64,000 bases of DNA from an uncultured bacterium (GCA_903912525.1 CAIWHK010000028.1:79625-143624); one strand, 5' to 3'. Counted from the first letter of the stretch, positions 50,259 to 59,959 are shown. Notes: generated by a model not told the origin, from the letters alone. Numbers and translations: made by a program.

Positions 50259-51050
50259 ATGGGGGCAAGCGACGACATGACAAGCCGCGAAAATCAAATT
50301 GCAAGTGACTCGCAAAGCGCGGTTTATATGGTCTATATACTTGCAATCAGTGTTCTCAGTCTCGTCTTTCTCGCCGCGGGAGTCATTCTGGACGGCAATT
50401 CCGACGTCGCTAGTATCTTGAACGTCGCGGATACAGCGCTCTGCGCCCTCTTCTTCATTGACTTCGTGATCACGCTTACGCGCAGCAAAAGCAAACGCCA
50501 GTATTTGGCGACATGGGGTTGGCTCGATTTGGTCTCGAGCCTGCCCATGGTTCCAGCACTCAGAATTGGGCGCCTGGCACGCGTCGTCCGTGTTGTTCGT
50601 GTGCTTCGCGGGATTCGGTCCGTACGAGTGCTGTCGTCGTTCTTCTTGGAAAGGCGTGCCCAAAACACCGTCGTTGCGGCGGTATTGGTGACCATTCTCT
50701 TGATGGTGTTTGGGAGTATTGCCATCCTGTCATTCGAGACTGGGCCGGATGCAAACATTAAGGGCCCAGAGGACGCTCTGTGGTGGTCGGCGGTCACCCT
50801 TACCACTGTCGGGTATGGAGACCGTTTTCCCGTCACCACCGAAGGCCGCGCCGTGGCGGTGCTATTGATGGTGGCCGGCGTAGGACTATTTGGAGCGCTA
50901 TCGGGGTTCATCGCGTCATGGTTCCTAACTCCAAGCGGCCAGCATCAGGATGATGAGATCTCCCAGCTTAGGTCCGAGATCGGTGCAATTCGTGAGATGC
51001 TGGTTGAGCAGCAAGCGAGCGAATCTGGCCGCGGCGAGGGGAATGCCTAA
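50259..51050 (+). CDS. Voltage-gated-type potassium channel
   Basis: S4-like RIGRLARVVRVVRVLRGIRSVR and selectivity filter TTVGYGD. Confidence 0.92.
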   Translation: MGASDDMTSRENQIASDSQSAVYMVYILAISVLSLVFLAAGVILDGNSDVASILNVADTALCALFFIDFVITLTRSKSKRQYLATWGWLDLVSSLPMVPALRIGRLARVVRVVRVLRGIRSVRVLSSFFLERRAQNTVVAAVLVTILLMVFGSIAILSFETGPDANIKGPEDALWWSAVTLTTVGYGDRFPVTTEGRAVAVLLMVAGVGLFGALSGFIASWFLTPSGQHQDDEISQLRSEIGAIREMLVEQQASESGRGEGNA

Positions 51051-51156
51051 CCTCAGTTTGCGGCAGACGGCACGGCCCTTGACGACCGCGACCATCTGCT
51101 ACAAGCTCTGGTATTATTGCCGGTGTGAACATGATTCCTGCAGGAGGCACAGAAAG

Positions 51157-51966
51157 ATGGCGTTGCCGAAGAAACTCGAAGAACGCATTAGCGGCGGGCT
51201 CAAGCGGTTTCAGCCGATTTTGAGCGCAGCCAAAGCGCGCGATGTGAATGAATCGGATACGGTGGTGATCATCACTGACGTTCTGCAGGACGTCTTTGGC
51301 TACGACAAGTACTCGGACATCACTTCCGAGCACATGATCCGAGGTACGTTCTGCGATCTCGCGATCAAGATCGATGGCAGCCTCGCACTGCTGATCGAGG
51401 CGAAGGCCATTGGCCTTGACCTCAAGGAGCAGTTTGTAAAGCAGGCAGTGGACTATGCGGCCAATCAGGGCGTCGAATGGGTAGCGCTGACCAACGGTGT
51501 TGTATGGCGCGTGTATCGAGTGGCATTCAAGAAGCCAATCGAGCATGAGCTGGTTGTGGAATTCGACCTGCTGACGATGAATTGTCGGAAGGCTGATGAC
51601 CTGGAAGTGCTGGCGTTGTTGTCAAAAGAGGGCTGGCTGAAGGCTCGCTTGGGCGATTACTACACGCAAAAGCAAGCTCTCAATCGATTCACGTTAGCGG
51701 CCGTCCTGTTGAGCGACACGGTCCTTGAAGTGACCCGGCGCGAGGTGCGGCGGCTTGCGCCCGAAGTGCGGGTGGATGTGGACGGATTGCGGCAGGCGCT
51801 ACTTACCGAGGTTTTCAAGCGCGAAGTTGTCGAAGGCGAAAAAGCCGATATGGCGCGGAAGCAAGTCGCAAAGGCTTCCGGTCGGGCGCTGCGGGCCGTG
51901 AAACCGGCTGAAGATAGGGCGCAGGGCAACCTTCCGGAAGATTCATCAAACGAGTCGGGCTCGTAA
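51157..51966 (+). CDS. Orphan type I restriction HsdR N-terminal-like (PD-(D/E)XK) protein
   Basis: RGTFCDLAIKIDGSLALLIEAKAIGLDLKEQFVKQAVDYAANQGVEWVALTNGVVWRVYRV; no helicase domain. Confidence 0.75.
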   Translation: MALPKKLEERISGGLKRFQPILSAAKARDVNESDTVVIITDVLQDVFGYDKYSDITSEHMIRGTFCDLAIKIDGSLALLIEAKAIGLDLKEQFVKQAVDYAANQGVEWVALTNGVVWRVYRVAFKKPIEHELVVEFDLLTMNCRKADDLEVLALLSKEGWLKARLGDYYTQKQALNRFTLAAVLLSDTVLEVTRREVRRLAPEVRVDVDGLRQALLTEVFKREVVEGEKADMARKQVAKASGRALRAVKPAEDRAQGNLPEDSSNESGS

Positions 51967-52230
51967 TAGAACTACGGGGCCGAGCGGGATTGCCGAAGCG
52001 ACGGCGTGCTTTGCGTTCTTGAAGAAATGGAAGCAGCCAGCGCTATGCCTGCCGAAGTCCGGCGATTGCCGGCGGGTAGCGGGTCGCCTCTTGTGCCTAA
52101 GTATCTGGCAATCAGGCCCTTACCGACTCCACTGCCGCCAATTCCGGCATGCAGCAGACGGTGGTCGCGTCCGCGAAATATCGGGACGTGCCGCCGTCTA
52201 GATACGGCAGCGACGGAAAAGTGCGTGGCA

Positions 52231-52262
52231 AAGAAAACCGGCCATTTGAGGCCGGCTTTCTT
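52231..52262 (-). terminator. Intrinsic terminator after tRNA-Arg(CCT)
   Basis: AAAGAAAACCGGCC-ATTTGA-GGCCGGCTTTCTTT inverted repeat; T-rich on minus strand. Confidence 0.7.
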
Positions 52263-52265
52263 TTC

Positions 52266-52342
52266 TGGTACCCCCGACAGGGATCGAACCTGCGACCCCC
52301 AGATTAGGAATCTGGTGCTCTATCCAACTGAGCTACGGGGGC
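52266..52342 (-). tRNA. tRNA-Arg (CCT)
   Basis: Reverse complement GCCCCCG...TTCCTAA...CGGGGGTACCA. Confidence 0.95.
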
Positions 52343-52377
52343 ACCGAAACGCATCTGATGCGGCCAAATAAGGCCGG

Positions 52378-52902
52378 TCAGTCGTACTTCACAAGGGAAA
52401 ACACCGGGCCCAGCGGCGCCAGCGCGGCGCGTCCGGGCAGGAACTCAAGTTCGACCAGGAACAGGAAACCGGCCACGACGGCGCCGGCCTCGCGCACCAG
52501 TTGCGCGGTGGCCGCGGCCGTGCCGCCGGTGGCCAGCAGGTCATCGACGATGATGACGCGCTGGCCGGGCTTGAAGCTGTCGAGGTGCGCCTCGATCGTG
52601 GCGGTGCCGTACTCCAGCGCGTAGGTCACCTCGCGCGTGGCGGCCGGCAGCTTGCCCTTCTTGCGCACCAGGGACATCGGCAGGTTCATCCGCAGCGCGA
52701 GCGGGCCGCCGAAGATGAAGCCGCGCGATTCGATCGCCGCGAAGCTGTCGAAGGCCACGCCTGCGAGCAGGCCCTGCAGGCCGTCGATGGCCGCGGCGTA
52801 GGCGGCCGGGTCTTCCATCACCGGGGTGATGTCCTTGAACAGGATGCCCGGCTTGGGGAAGTCCGGCACATCGCGAATCACCTTGCTGATGTCCATAGCC
52901 AC
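52378..52902 (-). CDS. apt: Adenine phosphoribosyltransferase
   Basis: IRDVPDFPKPGILFKDITPVM; ESRGFIFGGPLA; VIIVDDLLATGGTAAA. Confidence 0.97.
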   Translation of the reverse strand: MAMDISKVIRDVPDFPKPGILFKDITPVMEDPAAYAAAIDGLQGLLAGVAFDSFAAIESRGFIFGGPLALRMNLPMSLVRKKGKLPAATREVTYALEYGTATIEAHLDSFKPGQRVIIVDDLLATGGTAAATAQLVREAGAVVAGFLFLVELEFLPGRAALAPLGPVFSLVKYD

Positions 52903-52917
52903 CCCTTTCGCGCGCCT

Positions 52918-53595
52918 TCAGCGGAGCAGGCGGTCCGGCGAGACCGCCTTGTCGTCCTTGCGCAGTTCGACGTGCAGGTGCGGTGAATCGCCCGACGATT
53001 CGGGCGCCGCGGTCAGGCCCAGCAGTTCGCCGCGGACGACGATCTGCCCCACCTCGACATCGATGGTCGCCGGGTCGAGCGGCGCCAGCACCGACGTGTA
53101 CGAGCCGCCGTGCTCGAGGATGAGGACCATCCCCACCCCGTCCGTCGTCTGGCAGTGGCGCACGATGCCGTGCGCCGGCGCCGTCACCTTGGTGCCGACC
53201 GGGCAGGAGACGTCGACGCCCGTGCTCGGCAGCACGAGCTTGCCCTGCGCGTAGTTGCCGAACGGGCGCAGCAACTTGCCGCCCTTGGGCAGCGGGCGGC
53301 TCCAGCGCACATCGCCCGGCCGCAGGGCCTTGAAGGCATCGGGCACTTCCAGGACCTGGCCCTGGTGGATGACGTCGCCCTCGAGGTCGTTCTTCTTGCG
53401 CAGGTGGGCCAGGGTGACCCCCAGGCGCTTGGCGATCAGCGACAGGCTGTCACCCTTGCGCACCGCGTAGTGGGGCGTCTTGGCCTGCACGGGGACGGCC
53501 GTGACCAGGCACGCAACCAACGCGCACAGGGCGCACAATTGCACGAACGGCAGGGGCCGGCGCGGGCGATGGGTGCTGCTGCGGGTGGTGGTCAT
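52918..53595 (-). CDS. LysM + M23 (NlpD-like) protein
   Basis: HYAVRKGDSLSLIAKRLGVTLAHLRKKN; PVGTKVTAPAHGIVRHCQTTDGVGMVLILEHGGSYTSVLAPL; SGDSPHLHVELRKDDKAVSP. Confidence 0.88.
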   Translation of the reverse strand: MTTTRSSTHRPRRPLPFVQLCALCALVACLVTAVPVQAKTPHYAVRKGDSLSLIAKRLGVTLAHLRKKNDLEGDVIHQGQVLEVPDAFKALRPGDVRWSRPLPKGGKLLRPFGNYAQGKLVLPSTGVDVSCPVGTKVTAPAHGIVRHCQTTDGVGMVLILEHGGSYTSVLAPLDPATIDVEVGQIVVRGELLGLTAAPESSGDSPHLHVELRKDDKAVSPDRLLR

Positions 53596-53606
53596 CGGAA
53601 AAAAAG

Positions 53607-53684
53607 TGGTCGGGGCGGAGAGATTTGAACTCTCGACCTCCTGCTCCCGAAGCAGGCGCGCTAACCGGGCTGCGCTACGCCCCG
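53607..53684 (-). tRNA. tRNA-Pro (CGG)
   Basis: Reverse complement CGGGGCGTAGCGCAGCCCGGTTAGCGC...TTCGGGA...CGCCCCGACCA. Confidence 0.94.
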
Positions 53685-53862
53685 ACCCAAGCAGAGGATT
53701 GTCGGCGGTGAAGGCCTGGGCCCGGACCGTTGATCTCGCAAGTGTATTTACCACAACGAGATGGTCCCTTCGGGCGCCGGGCTGATCGCGTTGCCGACGA
53801 TCAGGACGCCAAGAATGATACACCGGCGCCGCAACCGCAAGGGAAGATTGGCGCTCGGGCGA

Positions 53863-54597
53863 TTACGCACGACCGGCCCGGGTACCGTCGGGATCGTCGC
53901 GGAGTTCCGGATTGTCGGCGGCGGTCCCGGCGGCGTCCTGTCCCGGCTCCTCCTCCACGGCCTCCTGGATGCCCGGCAGCAGGGGCACGAAGCGGCACGA
54001 GATGGAGCGCTCGATGACGACCTCCTCGCCCCGGCGCTGGTAGCGGTAGAGGATCTGCTCGCGGCCCTTGTCGACCGGCAGGAGCAGGAAGCCGCCGTCG
54101 ACCAGCTGCGAGACCAGGGCCGTCGGGACGTGCGGCGCGCAGGCGGTCACGACGATGGCGTCGAAGGGGGCGCGGTCGGGCGCGCCCTGGCTGCCGTCGT
54201 CGGCGCGCACCTCGACGTTGTCCAGGCCCAGGCCGGCCAGCAGCTGGCGGGCGCGGCCGGCCAGCGGGGCCACGCGCTCGATGGTGACGACCTCGCGGCA
54301 GAGCGCGGCCAGCACGGCGGCCTGGTAGCCCGAGCCGGTGCCGATCTCGAGCACGCGCTCGTGGCCCTTCAGCTCGAGCAGGCAGCTCATCAGGCCGACC
54401 GTGAACGGCTTGCTGATGGTCTGGCCGAAACCGATGGGCAGCGCGCAGTCCTGGTGGGCGCGGTGGTGCAGCAGGCGCGGCACGAACTGGTGGCGCGGGA
54501 CGACCTCCATCGCGTGAAGGACGCGGCGGTCGTCCAGGCCGGCGGCAGCCAGCTGCTCGCGCACCATCCGGCGCCGCGCGACGGCGTAGTCGTTCAT
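53863..54597 (-). CDS. pcm: Protein-L-isoaspartate O-methyltransferase
   Basis: MVREQLAAAGLDDRRVLHAMEVVPRHQFVP; VLEIGTGSGYQAAVLAAL. Confidence 0.94.
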   Translation of the reverse strand: MNDYAVARRRMVREQLAAAGLDDRRVLHAMEVVPRHQFVPRLLHHRAHQDCALPIGFGQTISKPFTVGLMSCLLELKGHERVLEIGTGSGYQAAVLAALCREVVTIERVAPLAGRARQLLAGLGLDNVEVRADDGSQGAPDRAPFDAIVVTACAPHVPTALVSQLVDGGFLLLPVDKGREQILYRYQRRGEEVVIERSISCRFVPLLPGIQEAVEEEPGQDAAGTAADNPELRDDPDGTRAGRA

Positions 54598-55403
54598 CGC
54601 GCGGCGTCCTCGGCGGGCGCGGCCGCCGGCGGGCCGTCGAACTCGAGCACCTTCATCTCCTGGTGCAGGCCGTAGTGGGTCAGGTCGACCATCAGCGGCG
54701 TGACGCTGACGTAGCCCTCGTTGACGGCCGCGTAGTCGGTGCCCAGGTCGCGCGTCCAGGTGACGCCCTTGCCGCCGATCCACAGGTACGGCTTGCCGTG
54801 CGGGTCGACCTGGTCGGTGATGACGTTCTGGTAGACGCGGTTGCCCAGGCGCGTGACGCGTACCCCCTTGTAGTCGGCGAGCGGGCCGTCGGGGATGTTG
54901 ATGTTCAGCAGCGTGCCGCGCCGCAGCGGGAATGTAAGGATCTGCGGCAGCCAGCTGCGCAGGAACGCGATGGCGCCGCTGAAGTCGGTCGGGTGCCAGT
55001 TGACCGTCGAGAACGCGTAGCTGGGCACGCCGCACATCGTGCCTTCCATGGCGGCGGCGACGGTGCCCGAGTAGATGACGTCCTCGCCCATGTTCGGCCC
55101 GTGGTTGATGCCGCTCATGACGTAGTCGGGCGGGTCCGAGCGCAGGATCTTCTCCATCGCCACCAGCACGCTGTCCGTCGGCGTGCCCGTCACGGCGAAG
55201 CGGCCGGGGCCGTGGTCGATGATCCGCAGCGGCGAGGTCAGGGTCAGGCTGTGGCTGGAGGCGCTCTGCTGGTCGTGCGGCGCTACGACAGTGACGCGGT
55301 AGCAGCCGAGCGAGCGCACGGCTTCTTCCAGCGCGGCGATGCCGGCGGCGTTGATGCCGTCGTCGTTGGAGATCAGGATGTGCTTGCGGAGGTCTTGAGT
55401 CAT
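54594..55403 (-). CDS. surE: 5'-nucleotidase SurE
   Basis: ILISNDDGINAAGIAAL; MSGINHGPNMGEDVIYSGTVAAAMEG. Confidence 0.97.
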   Translation of the reverse strand: MTQDLRKHILISNDDGINAAGIAALEEAVRSLGCYRVTVVAPHDQQSASSHSLTLTSPLRIIDHGPGRFAVTGTPTDSVLVAMEKILRSDPPDYVMSGINHGPNMGEDVIYSGTVAAAMEGTMCGVPSYAFSTVNWHPTDFSGAIAFLRSWLPQILTFPLRRGTLLNINIPDGPLADYKGVRVTRLGNRVYQNVITDQVDPHGKPYLWIGGKGVTWTRDLGTDYAAVNEGYVSVTPLMVDLTHYGLHQEMKVLEFDGPPAAAPAEDAAR

Positions 55404-55457
55404 GTCGTCGTTTCCGCCTGCTGCAGGCTTGTCGTTGCTTGTGTCGCCTCGCGGCTG

Positions 55458-56141
55458 TCAGCGCTCACGATCGCGCGTGAAGGTCAGCATCGCCACCAGG
55501 CGCAGGAAGCGGCCGGTGTCGACCAGCGGCCGGATGGAACTGACCTGGTCCCCGTACACCGTGCTGATGGGCACGGCCCCGATGCGCGCGCCGCCGCGGG
55601 CCAGGCGCACCAGGATCTCCGACTCGGCATCATAGCGCGTCGTGCGCAGGCGCAGGCCGCGCAGTTTCGCGACGCGGTAGAGGCGGTAGCCGCTCTGCGA
55701 GTCGGGGATCGCGCAGCCGGCCAGCCCGCTGATGACCCGGCTGGTCGTGATGTTCGTCCACTTGCGCAGCCACGGCATGTTCGTGGTGCTGGCCATGCGG
55801 GTGCCGACCAGGGCGTCCCACTTGTCGGTGGCCGCGGCGTCCAGGAAGGCCTGCATCTCGCCGGGCAGGTGCTGGCCGTCGCTGTCGAGGGTGAAGACCC
55901 AGTCGAGGCCCTTCTCCTGCGCCCAGGTGTAGCCGGTGCGCAGGGCCATCCCCTTGCCCTGGTTGTGCGGGTGGCGCTTCACTTCGGCACCCGCCTTGAG
56001 GGCCGCCTCGGCCGTGCCGTCGGTGCTGCCGTCGTCGACGACGAGGATCCGGCAGTCCGGCTGGGCGACGCGGATCTCCCCGATGACATCCGGGAGGAAG
56101 CGCGCGGCGTTGAGGGCGGGCAGGATGGCGCCGGGTTGCAT
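55458..56141 (-). CDS. Glycosyltransferase family 2 (dolichol-phosphate mannosyltransferase-like)
   Basis: ILPALNAARFLPDVIGEI...ILVVDDGSTDGTAEAAL; VFTLDSDGQHLPGEM. Confidence 0.92.
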   Translation of the reverse strand: MQPGAILPALNAARFLPDVIGEIRVAQPDCRILVVDDGSTDGTAEAALKAGAEVKRHPHNQGKGMALRTGYTWAQEKGLDWVFTLDSDGQHLPGEMQAFLDAAATDKWDALVGTRMASTTNMPWLRKWTNITTSRVISGLAGCAIPDSQSGYRLYRVAKLRGLRLRTTRYDAESEILVRLARGGARIGAVPISTVYGDQVSSIRPLVDTGRFLRLVAMLTFTRDRER

Positions 56142-56555
56142 GGGGCGGGACTCTTCCGGAACCGGATGGGTCTGGGGCTGCGGGTGGCTGGTCTGGGGTG
56201 AACGTGGAGACTAGCCTGTCGGTGCGTTGGGCGCAAGGGGCCTTGCCGCAGGTGTTTTTCGGGGGTTGGCTGACTTAGCAACCAATCGACGCGGCCTGAT
56301 CCGGTCCCGGGAGTTCGAGCGTTCTACCGGATCAGCGCCAATCGCCAGGCGGCGTGCCACGCGATGGGGGCATCGGTGGCCATGAGTTGGCCCGGCCCGT
56401 TTGCGGCCTAAGCGCGGGCCGGTCACATCCTGACTATCGCTTTTTGGATATTGCCAATCAATGGGGCCGCGAAAGGATCTGACCATCACCGGTGCCGGGA
56501 TGGTACAATGCCTACTGCTTCAGGGGTTGATCCACGCCGTTGGCAGGAGTGCCCG

Positions 56556-58094
56556 ATGAAACACCCGATCCGCCGCCCATTGGCCGTGTCGAACCTCGTG
56601 ACCTCGGCCCTGGCGCTGTTCCTGGCCCTCGGCGCCTCGTCAACGGCATCCCGCGCCGAATTGGTCGTCGTTTCCACCGGTCCCGTTGCCGGTCTCGTGC
56701 AACTGCCCGCCGATCGACCGGTTTCCGCAGCGCAGGGCTTCTGGAACCCGAACCAGGACGACCCCTGCGTCACGCCCGAACAGCACGCGGAGATCGCAGC
56801 CTACCTGGCGGCGAACGTTGCGGACCTGAAGGCGCGCGGCCTGTTGCCTGAGGCGCCCGACAAGGCGGCCGGCGTCCTGCTGCAGTGGCCGGTGCAGGCG
56901 GCGCCGGGCCTGGATGATCCGGGCGTGCACGGGATCTCGAATTACGTCGACGAGAACCTGGCCTATCCCAACCAGCTGCGGGATTACAACTGCGGCACGC
57001 GCACCTACGACAATGCCAGCGCCTACAACCATGCGGGCACCGACATCTTCTCGTGGCCGTTCTCATGGTACCGGATGGACCATGACCAGGTGCAGATCGT
57101 GGCCGCGGCGCCCGGCGTGATCATCGGCAAGTACGACGGCAACTACGATCGCCGATGCAGCGGGTCGGGGCTCCTGTGGAACGCCGTGTATGTCCAGCAC
57201 GCCGACGGGTCGGTCGCCTGGTACGGTCACCTGAAGAAGCTCTCGCTGACGGCCAAGAACGTGGGCGATCCCGTGGCGGTCGGCGAATTCCTGGGCATTA
57301 TGGGCAGCAGCGGCAACAGCAGCGGGCCGCACCTGCACCTGGAGATCTACGACAACGCCGGCCACCTCGTCGATCCCTGGATGGGCGCCTGCAACACGAT
57401 GAATCCGGACGGCTGGTGGGCCGCGCAGCGCCCGTACTACGATTCAGCGATCAACGCGCTGCGCACGCACTCGATCGCTCCGGTGTTCCCGGCCTGCCCG
57501 AACACCGAGTCCATCAACGAGAACCGCTACTTCGCGCCGGGCGCACTGGCCTTCTTCTCCACCTACTACCGCGACCAGCGGCAGGGGCAGCTGAGCACCT
57601 ACGAAATCCTGCGCCCGAACGGCACGGTGTGGCAGCAGTGGACCGGCTCGCTCGGGGTTCCGCACTACGCGGCGTCCTGGTGGTACTGGAGCTGGTACCT
57701 GCCGGTGGATGCGGAGACGGGCACGTGGACCTTCCGGGTCAGCTACGAGGGACAGACGGTCACCCGGACCTTCGGCGTGGGCGTCGTGGCGGACGCGCCG
57801 CCCCCGGCGGCGGACGACGTCACCGTGCTTCACGTGGCCGAACCCAACCCGTTCAATCCATCGACCACGATCCGCTTCCATCTGGGTGCGGCTGGCCCGG
57901 CAAAGTTGAGTGTCCACGACCTGCAGGGGCGTCGCGTCGCGACATTGTGTGATGGTGAGCTGCCGGCCGGTGAGCAGTCGGTGGTCTGGAATGGACGCGG
58001 CGTCGACGGAGCGTTGATGGGCAGCGGCGTTTACCTGGTGCACCTGCGCAGCGGCGGCCGTGAACTTGTGCAGCGGGTTGTGTTGCTGAAATGA
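56556..58094 (+). CDS. Secreted M23 peptidase with C-terminal FlgD-Ig-like/sorting-type domain
   Basis: M23 motifs (HAGTDIF..., GSSGNSSGPHLHLEIYD); C-terminal AEPNPFNPSTTIRFHLGAAGPAKLSVHDLQGRRVATL...GSGVYLVHLRSGGRELVQRVVLLK. Confidence 0.88.
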   Translation: MKHPIRRPLAVSNLVTSALALFLALGASSTASRAELVVVSTGPVAGLVQLPADRPVSAAQGFWNPNQDDPCVTPEQHAEIAAYLAANVADLKARGLLPEAPDKAAGVLLQWPVQAAPGLDDPGVHGISNYVDENLAYPNQLRDYNCGTRTYDNASAYNHAGTDIFSWPFSWYRMDHDQVQIVAAAPGVIIGKYDGNYDRRCSGSGLLWNAVYVQHADGSVAWYGHLKKLSLTAKNVGDPVAVGEFLGIMGSSGNSSGPHLHLEIYDNAGHLVDPWMGACNTMNPDGWWAAQRPYYDSAINALRTHSIAPVFPACPNTESINENRYFAPGALAFFSTYYRDQRQGQLSTYEILRPNGTVWQQWTGSLGVPHYAASWWYWSWYLPVDAETGTWTFRVSYEGQTVTRTFGVGVVADAPPPAADDVTVLHVAEPNPFNPSTTIRFHLGAAGPAKLSVHDLQGRRVATLCDGELPAGEQSVVWNGRGVDGALMGSGVYLVHLRSGGRELVQRVVLLK

Positions 58095-58190
58095 CCCGGG
58101 GCGGGTTGACCCGCGGTTGACCCGCGCGGTTTTCGGCAAAAAAAGACGAGCCGCCGACCCCGGCAACTCGTTGCATCTTAAAAAATTAAG

Positions 58191-58267
58191 TGGTCGGGAC
58201 GGCGAGATTTGAACTCGCGACCCCTTGCCCCCCATGCAAGTGCGCTACCGGGCTGCGCTACGTCCCG
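58191..58267 (-). tRNA. tRNA-Pro (GGG)
   Basis: Reverse complement CGGGACGTAGCGCAGCCCGGTAGCGC...ATGGGGG loop...CGTCCCGACCA. Confidence 0.94.
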
Positions 58268-58326
58268 ACCAGATCAGTTCAGCGTGCCGGCCCGAAGCCG
58301 GCGGGGGTTCTCCGCTGGGAGGCGAC

Positions 58327-58355
58327 AATCTAATACGGCCCCCCGGCCGGGACAA
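58327..58355 (-). promoter_or_regulatory. Sigma70-type promoter of tRNA-Pro(GGG)
   Basis: On minus strand TTGTCC - 17 nt - TAGATT. Confidence 0.5.
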
Positions 58356-58389
58356 GCACCAATCCCACCCCGGGCCGTCGCGAAGGGGT

Positions 58390-58836
58390 CTAGCTCTTGC
58401 CCGCCATCTTCTTGAGCGGAGCGGCTTTGCCCGGCCCCAGTTGGCGCACCATCTCCAGGATGGATTCCAATTCGGCGCGCACCATCGCCAGCTGCTCGCG
58501 GGCCTGGTCGGAGAGGGCCACCTCGCCCTCAGCGTGCAGGTCGAGGTCGATCTGCGGGTCGCCGACCGGGGCGGCCTCGACGGCCTTCTCCTCGCGCAGC
58601 GCCCGCCGGGCGCCGGCGATCTTGAAGCCCTTGTCGTAGAGCAGTTCCTTGATCGCGAGCACGGCCTCGATGTCGACCGGGCGGTAGCGGCGGCTGCCCG
58701 CGCGGGTCTTGCGCGGGTGCAGGGAGGGGAATTCCGACTCCCAGTAGCGCAGCACGTGCGCCTTGACGCCGGTGATCGCGGCGACCTCGCTGATCGAATA
58801 GTAGAGCTTCTTCGGGTAGTCCATCGTGGCGGTCAT
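58390..58836 (-). CDS. MerR-family transcriptional regulator
   Basis: [48 protein letters not shown]. Confidence 0.9.
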   Translation of the reverse strand: MTATMDYPKKLYYSISEVAAITGVKAHVLRYWESEFPSLHPRKTRAGSRRYRPVDIEAVLAIKELLYDKGFKIAGARRALREEKAVEAAPVGDPQIDLDLHAEGEVALSDQAREQLAMVRAELESILEMVRQLGPGKAAPLKKMAGKS

Positions 58837-58894
58837 TCTCCGGTCTCCCCCCTGCCCGGGATCCTGGGACGCCAGCCTCTGTCGGCCGTGAGAC

Positions 58895-59929
58895 CTAGTC
58901 GGACTCGGGCCGCAGCTCGCGCTCCATCAGTTCCCGCATCGCCTGCCTAGGCGGCTTTCCGGAAAATAGCACATCGTGAACCTGTTTGGTAATCGGAAGT
59001 TCGACATTGTGCTTCTGACCCAGCTTCAAGGCGGCCTTGGCCATCTCGACGCCCTCGACGACCTGCACCCAGCCCGCCAGCAGCTCTTCGGGAGTGCGGT
59101 CGCCCGCCGTGACGGCCTGGCCGAAATTGCGGTTACGGCTGTGGTGGCTGATGCAGGTGGTGATCATGTCGCCGATGCCCGCCAGCCCGGCGAACGTGTC
59201 CGGGCGGCCGCCCAGGGCCTTGCCCAGGCGCGCCAGCTCGACCATGCCGCGCGTCATCAGGGTGCCGCGGGTGTTGTCGCCGGCCCCCAGGCCGTCGGCC
59301 ATGCCGACCGCCAGGGCGATGATGTTCTTGAAGGCCGACGCGAACTCGACGCCCGCCATGTCCGGATTGGTGTAGACCCTGAAGTAGGGGCCGGAAATCC
59401 ACGCCTGCCAATGGCCCCAGTCGCCGCCCTCCTGGCCCGACAGCACGACGGCCGTCGGCAGTTCGAGCGCCACTTCCTCGGCGTGGCTGGGCCCCAGCAG
59501 CACGGCGATGGGGTGCGGGGACGGCGGCGCGAGTGTGGCCAGTTCTTCGATGATAACCTCGCTCAGGCGTTCGAGGGTGTCGACCTCGAAGCCCTTGGCC
59601 AGGTTCACCAGCGGGATCGTCGGCGGCAGCGCGCCCGAGGCCACGACCTGCTTCATCACCGAGCGCACGGCCTGGCTGGGCACGACGATGAAGACGATGT
59701 CGGCGCGGACGAGCGCATCGCTCAGGTCCAGCGTCGCGCGCAGGTTCGGCGGCAGCACGATGCTGCCCAGGTAGTCGGGGTTGGTCCCGGTCTGGTTGAT
59801 GCTGCGGACCTGCTTCTCGTCGATGCCCCACAGCACGACCCTCTCCCACTTGTGGCAGAGGTGGCGGCCGAAGGCGCTGGCCCAGCTGCCGGTGCCCAGG
59901 ATGGCGGCCTTGCGCGGCATGTTTTCCAT
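58895..59929 (-). CDS. gpsA: Glycerol-3-phosphate dehydrogenase [NAD(P)+]
   Basis: AAILGTGSWASAFGRHL; VLLGPSHAEEVALELPTAVVL; FASAFKNIIALAVGMADGLGAGDNTRGTLMTRGM. Confidence 0.96.
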   Translation of the reverse strand: MENMPRKAAILGTGSWASAFGRHLCHKWERVVLWGIDEKQVRSINQTGTNPDYLGSIVLPPNLRATLDLSDALVRADIVFIVVPSQAVRSVMKQVVASGALPPTIPLVNLAKGFEVDTLERLSEVIIEELATLAPPSPHPIAVLLGPSHAEEVALELPTAVVLSGQEGGDWGHWQAWISGPYFRVYTNPDMAGVEFASAFKNIIALAVGMADGLGAGDNTRGTLMTRGMVELARLGKALGGRPDTFAGLAGIGDMITTCISHHSRNRNFGQAVTAGDRTPEELLAGWVQVVEGVEMAKAALKLGQKHNVELPITKQVHDVLFSGKPPRQAMRELMERELRPESD

Positions 59930-59959
59930 GAGGGGTCCCCCGTTCAGGTGGGCCGGCGG

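Noticed and set aside
52000-52230. Possible gene remnant between HsdR-N-like gene and tRNA-Arg
   Set aside because: Several short conflicting frames, none with recognisable domain; cannot be supported.
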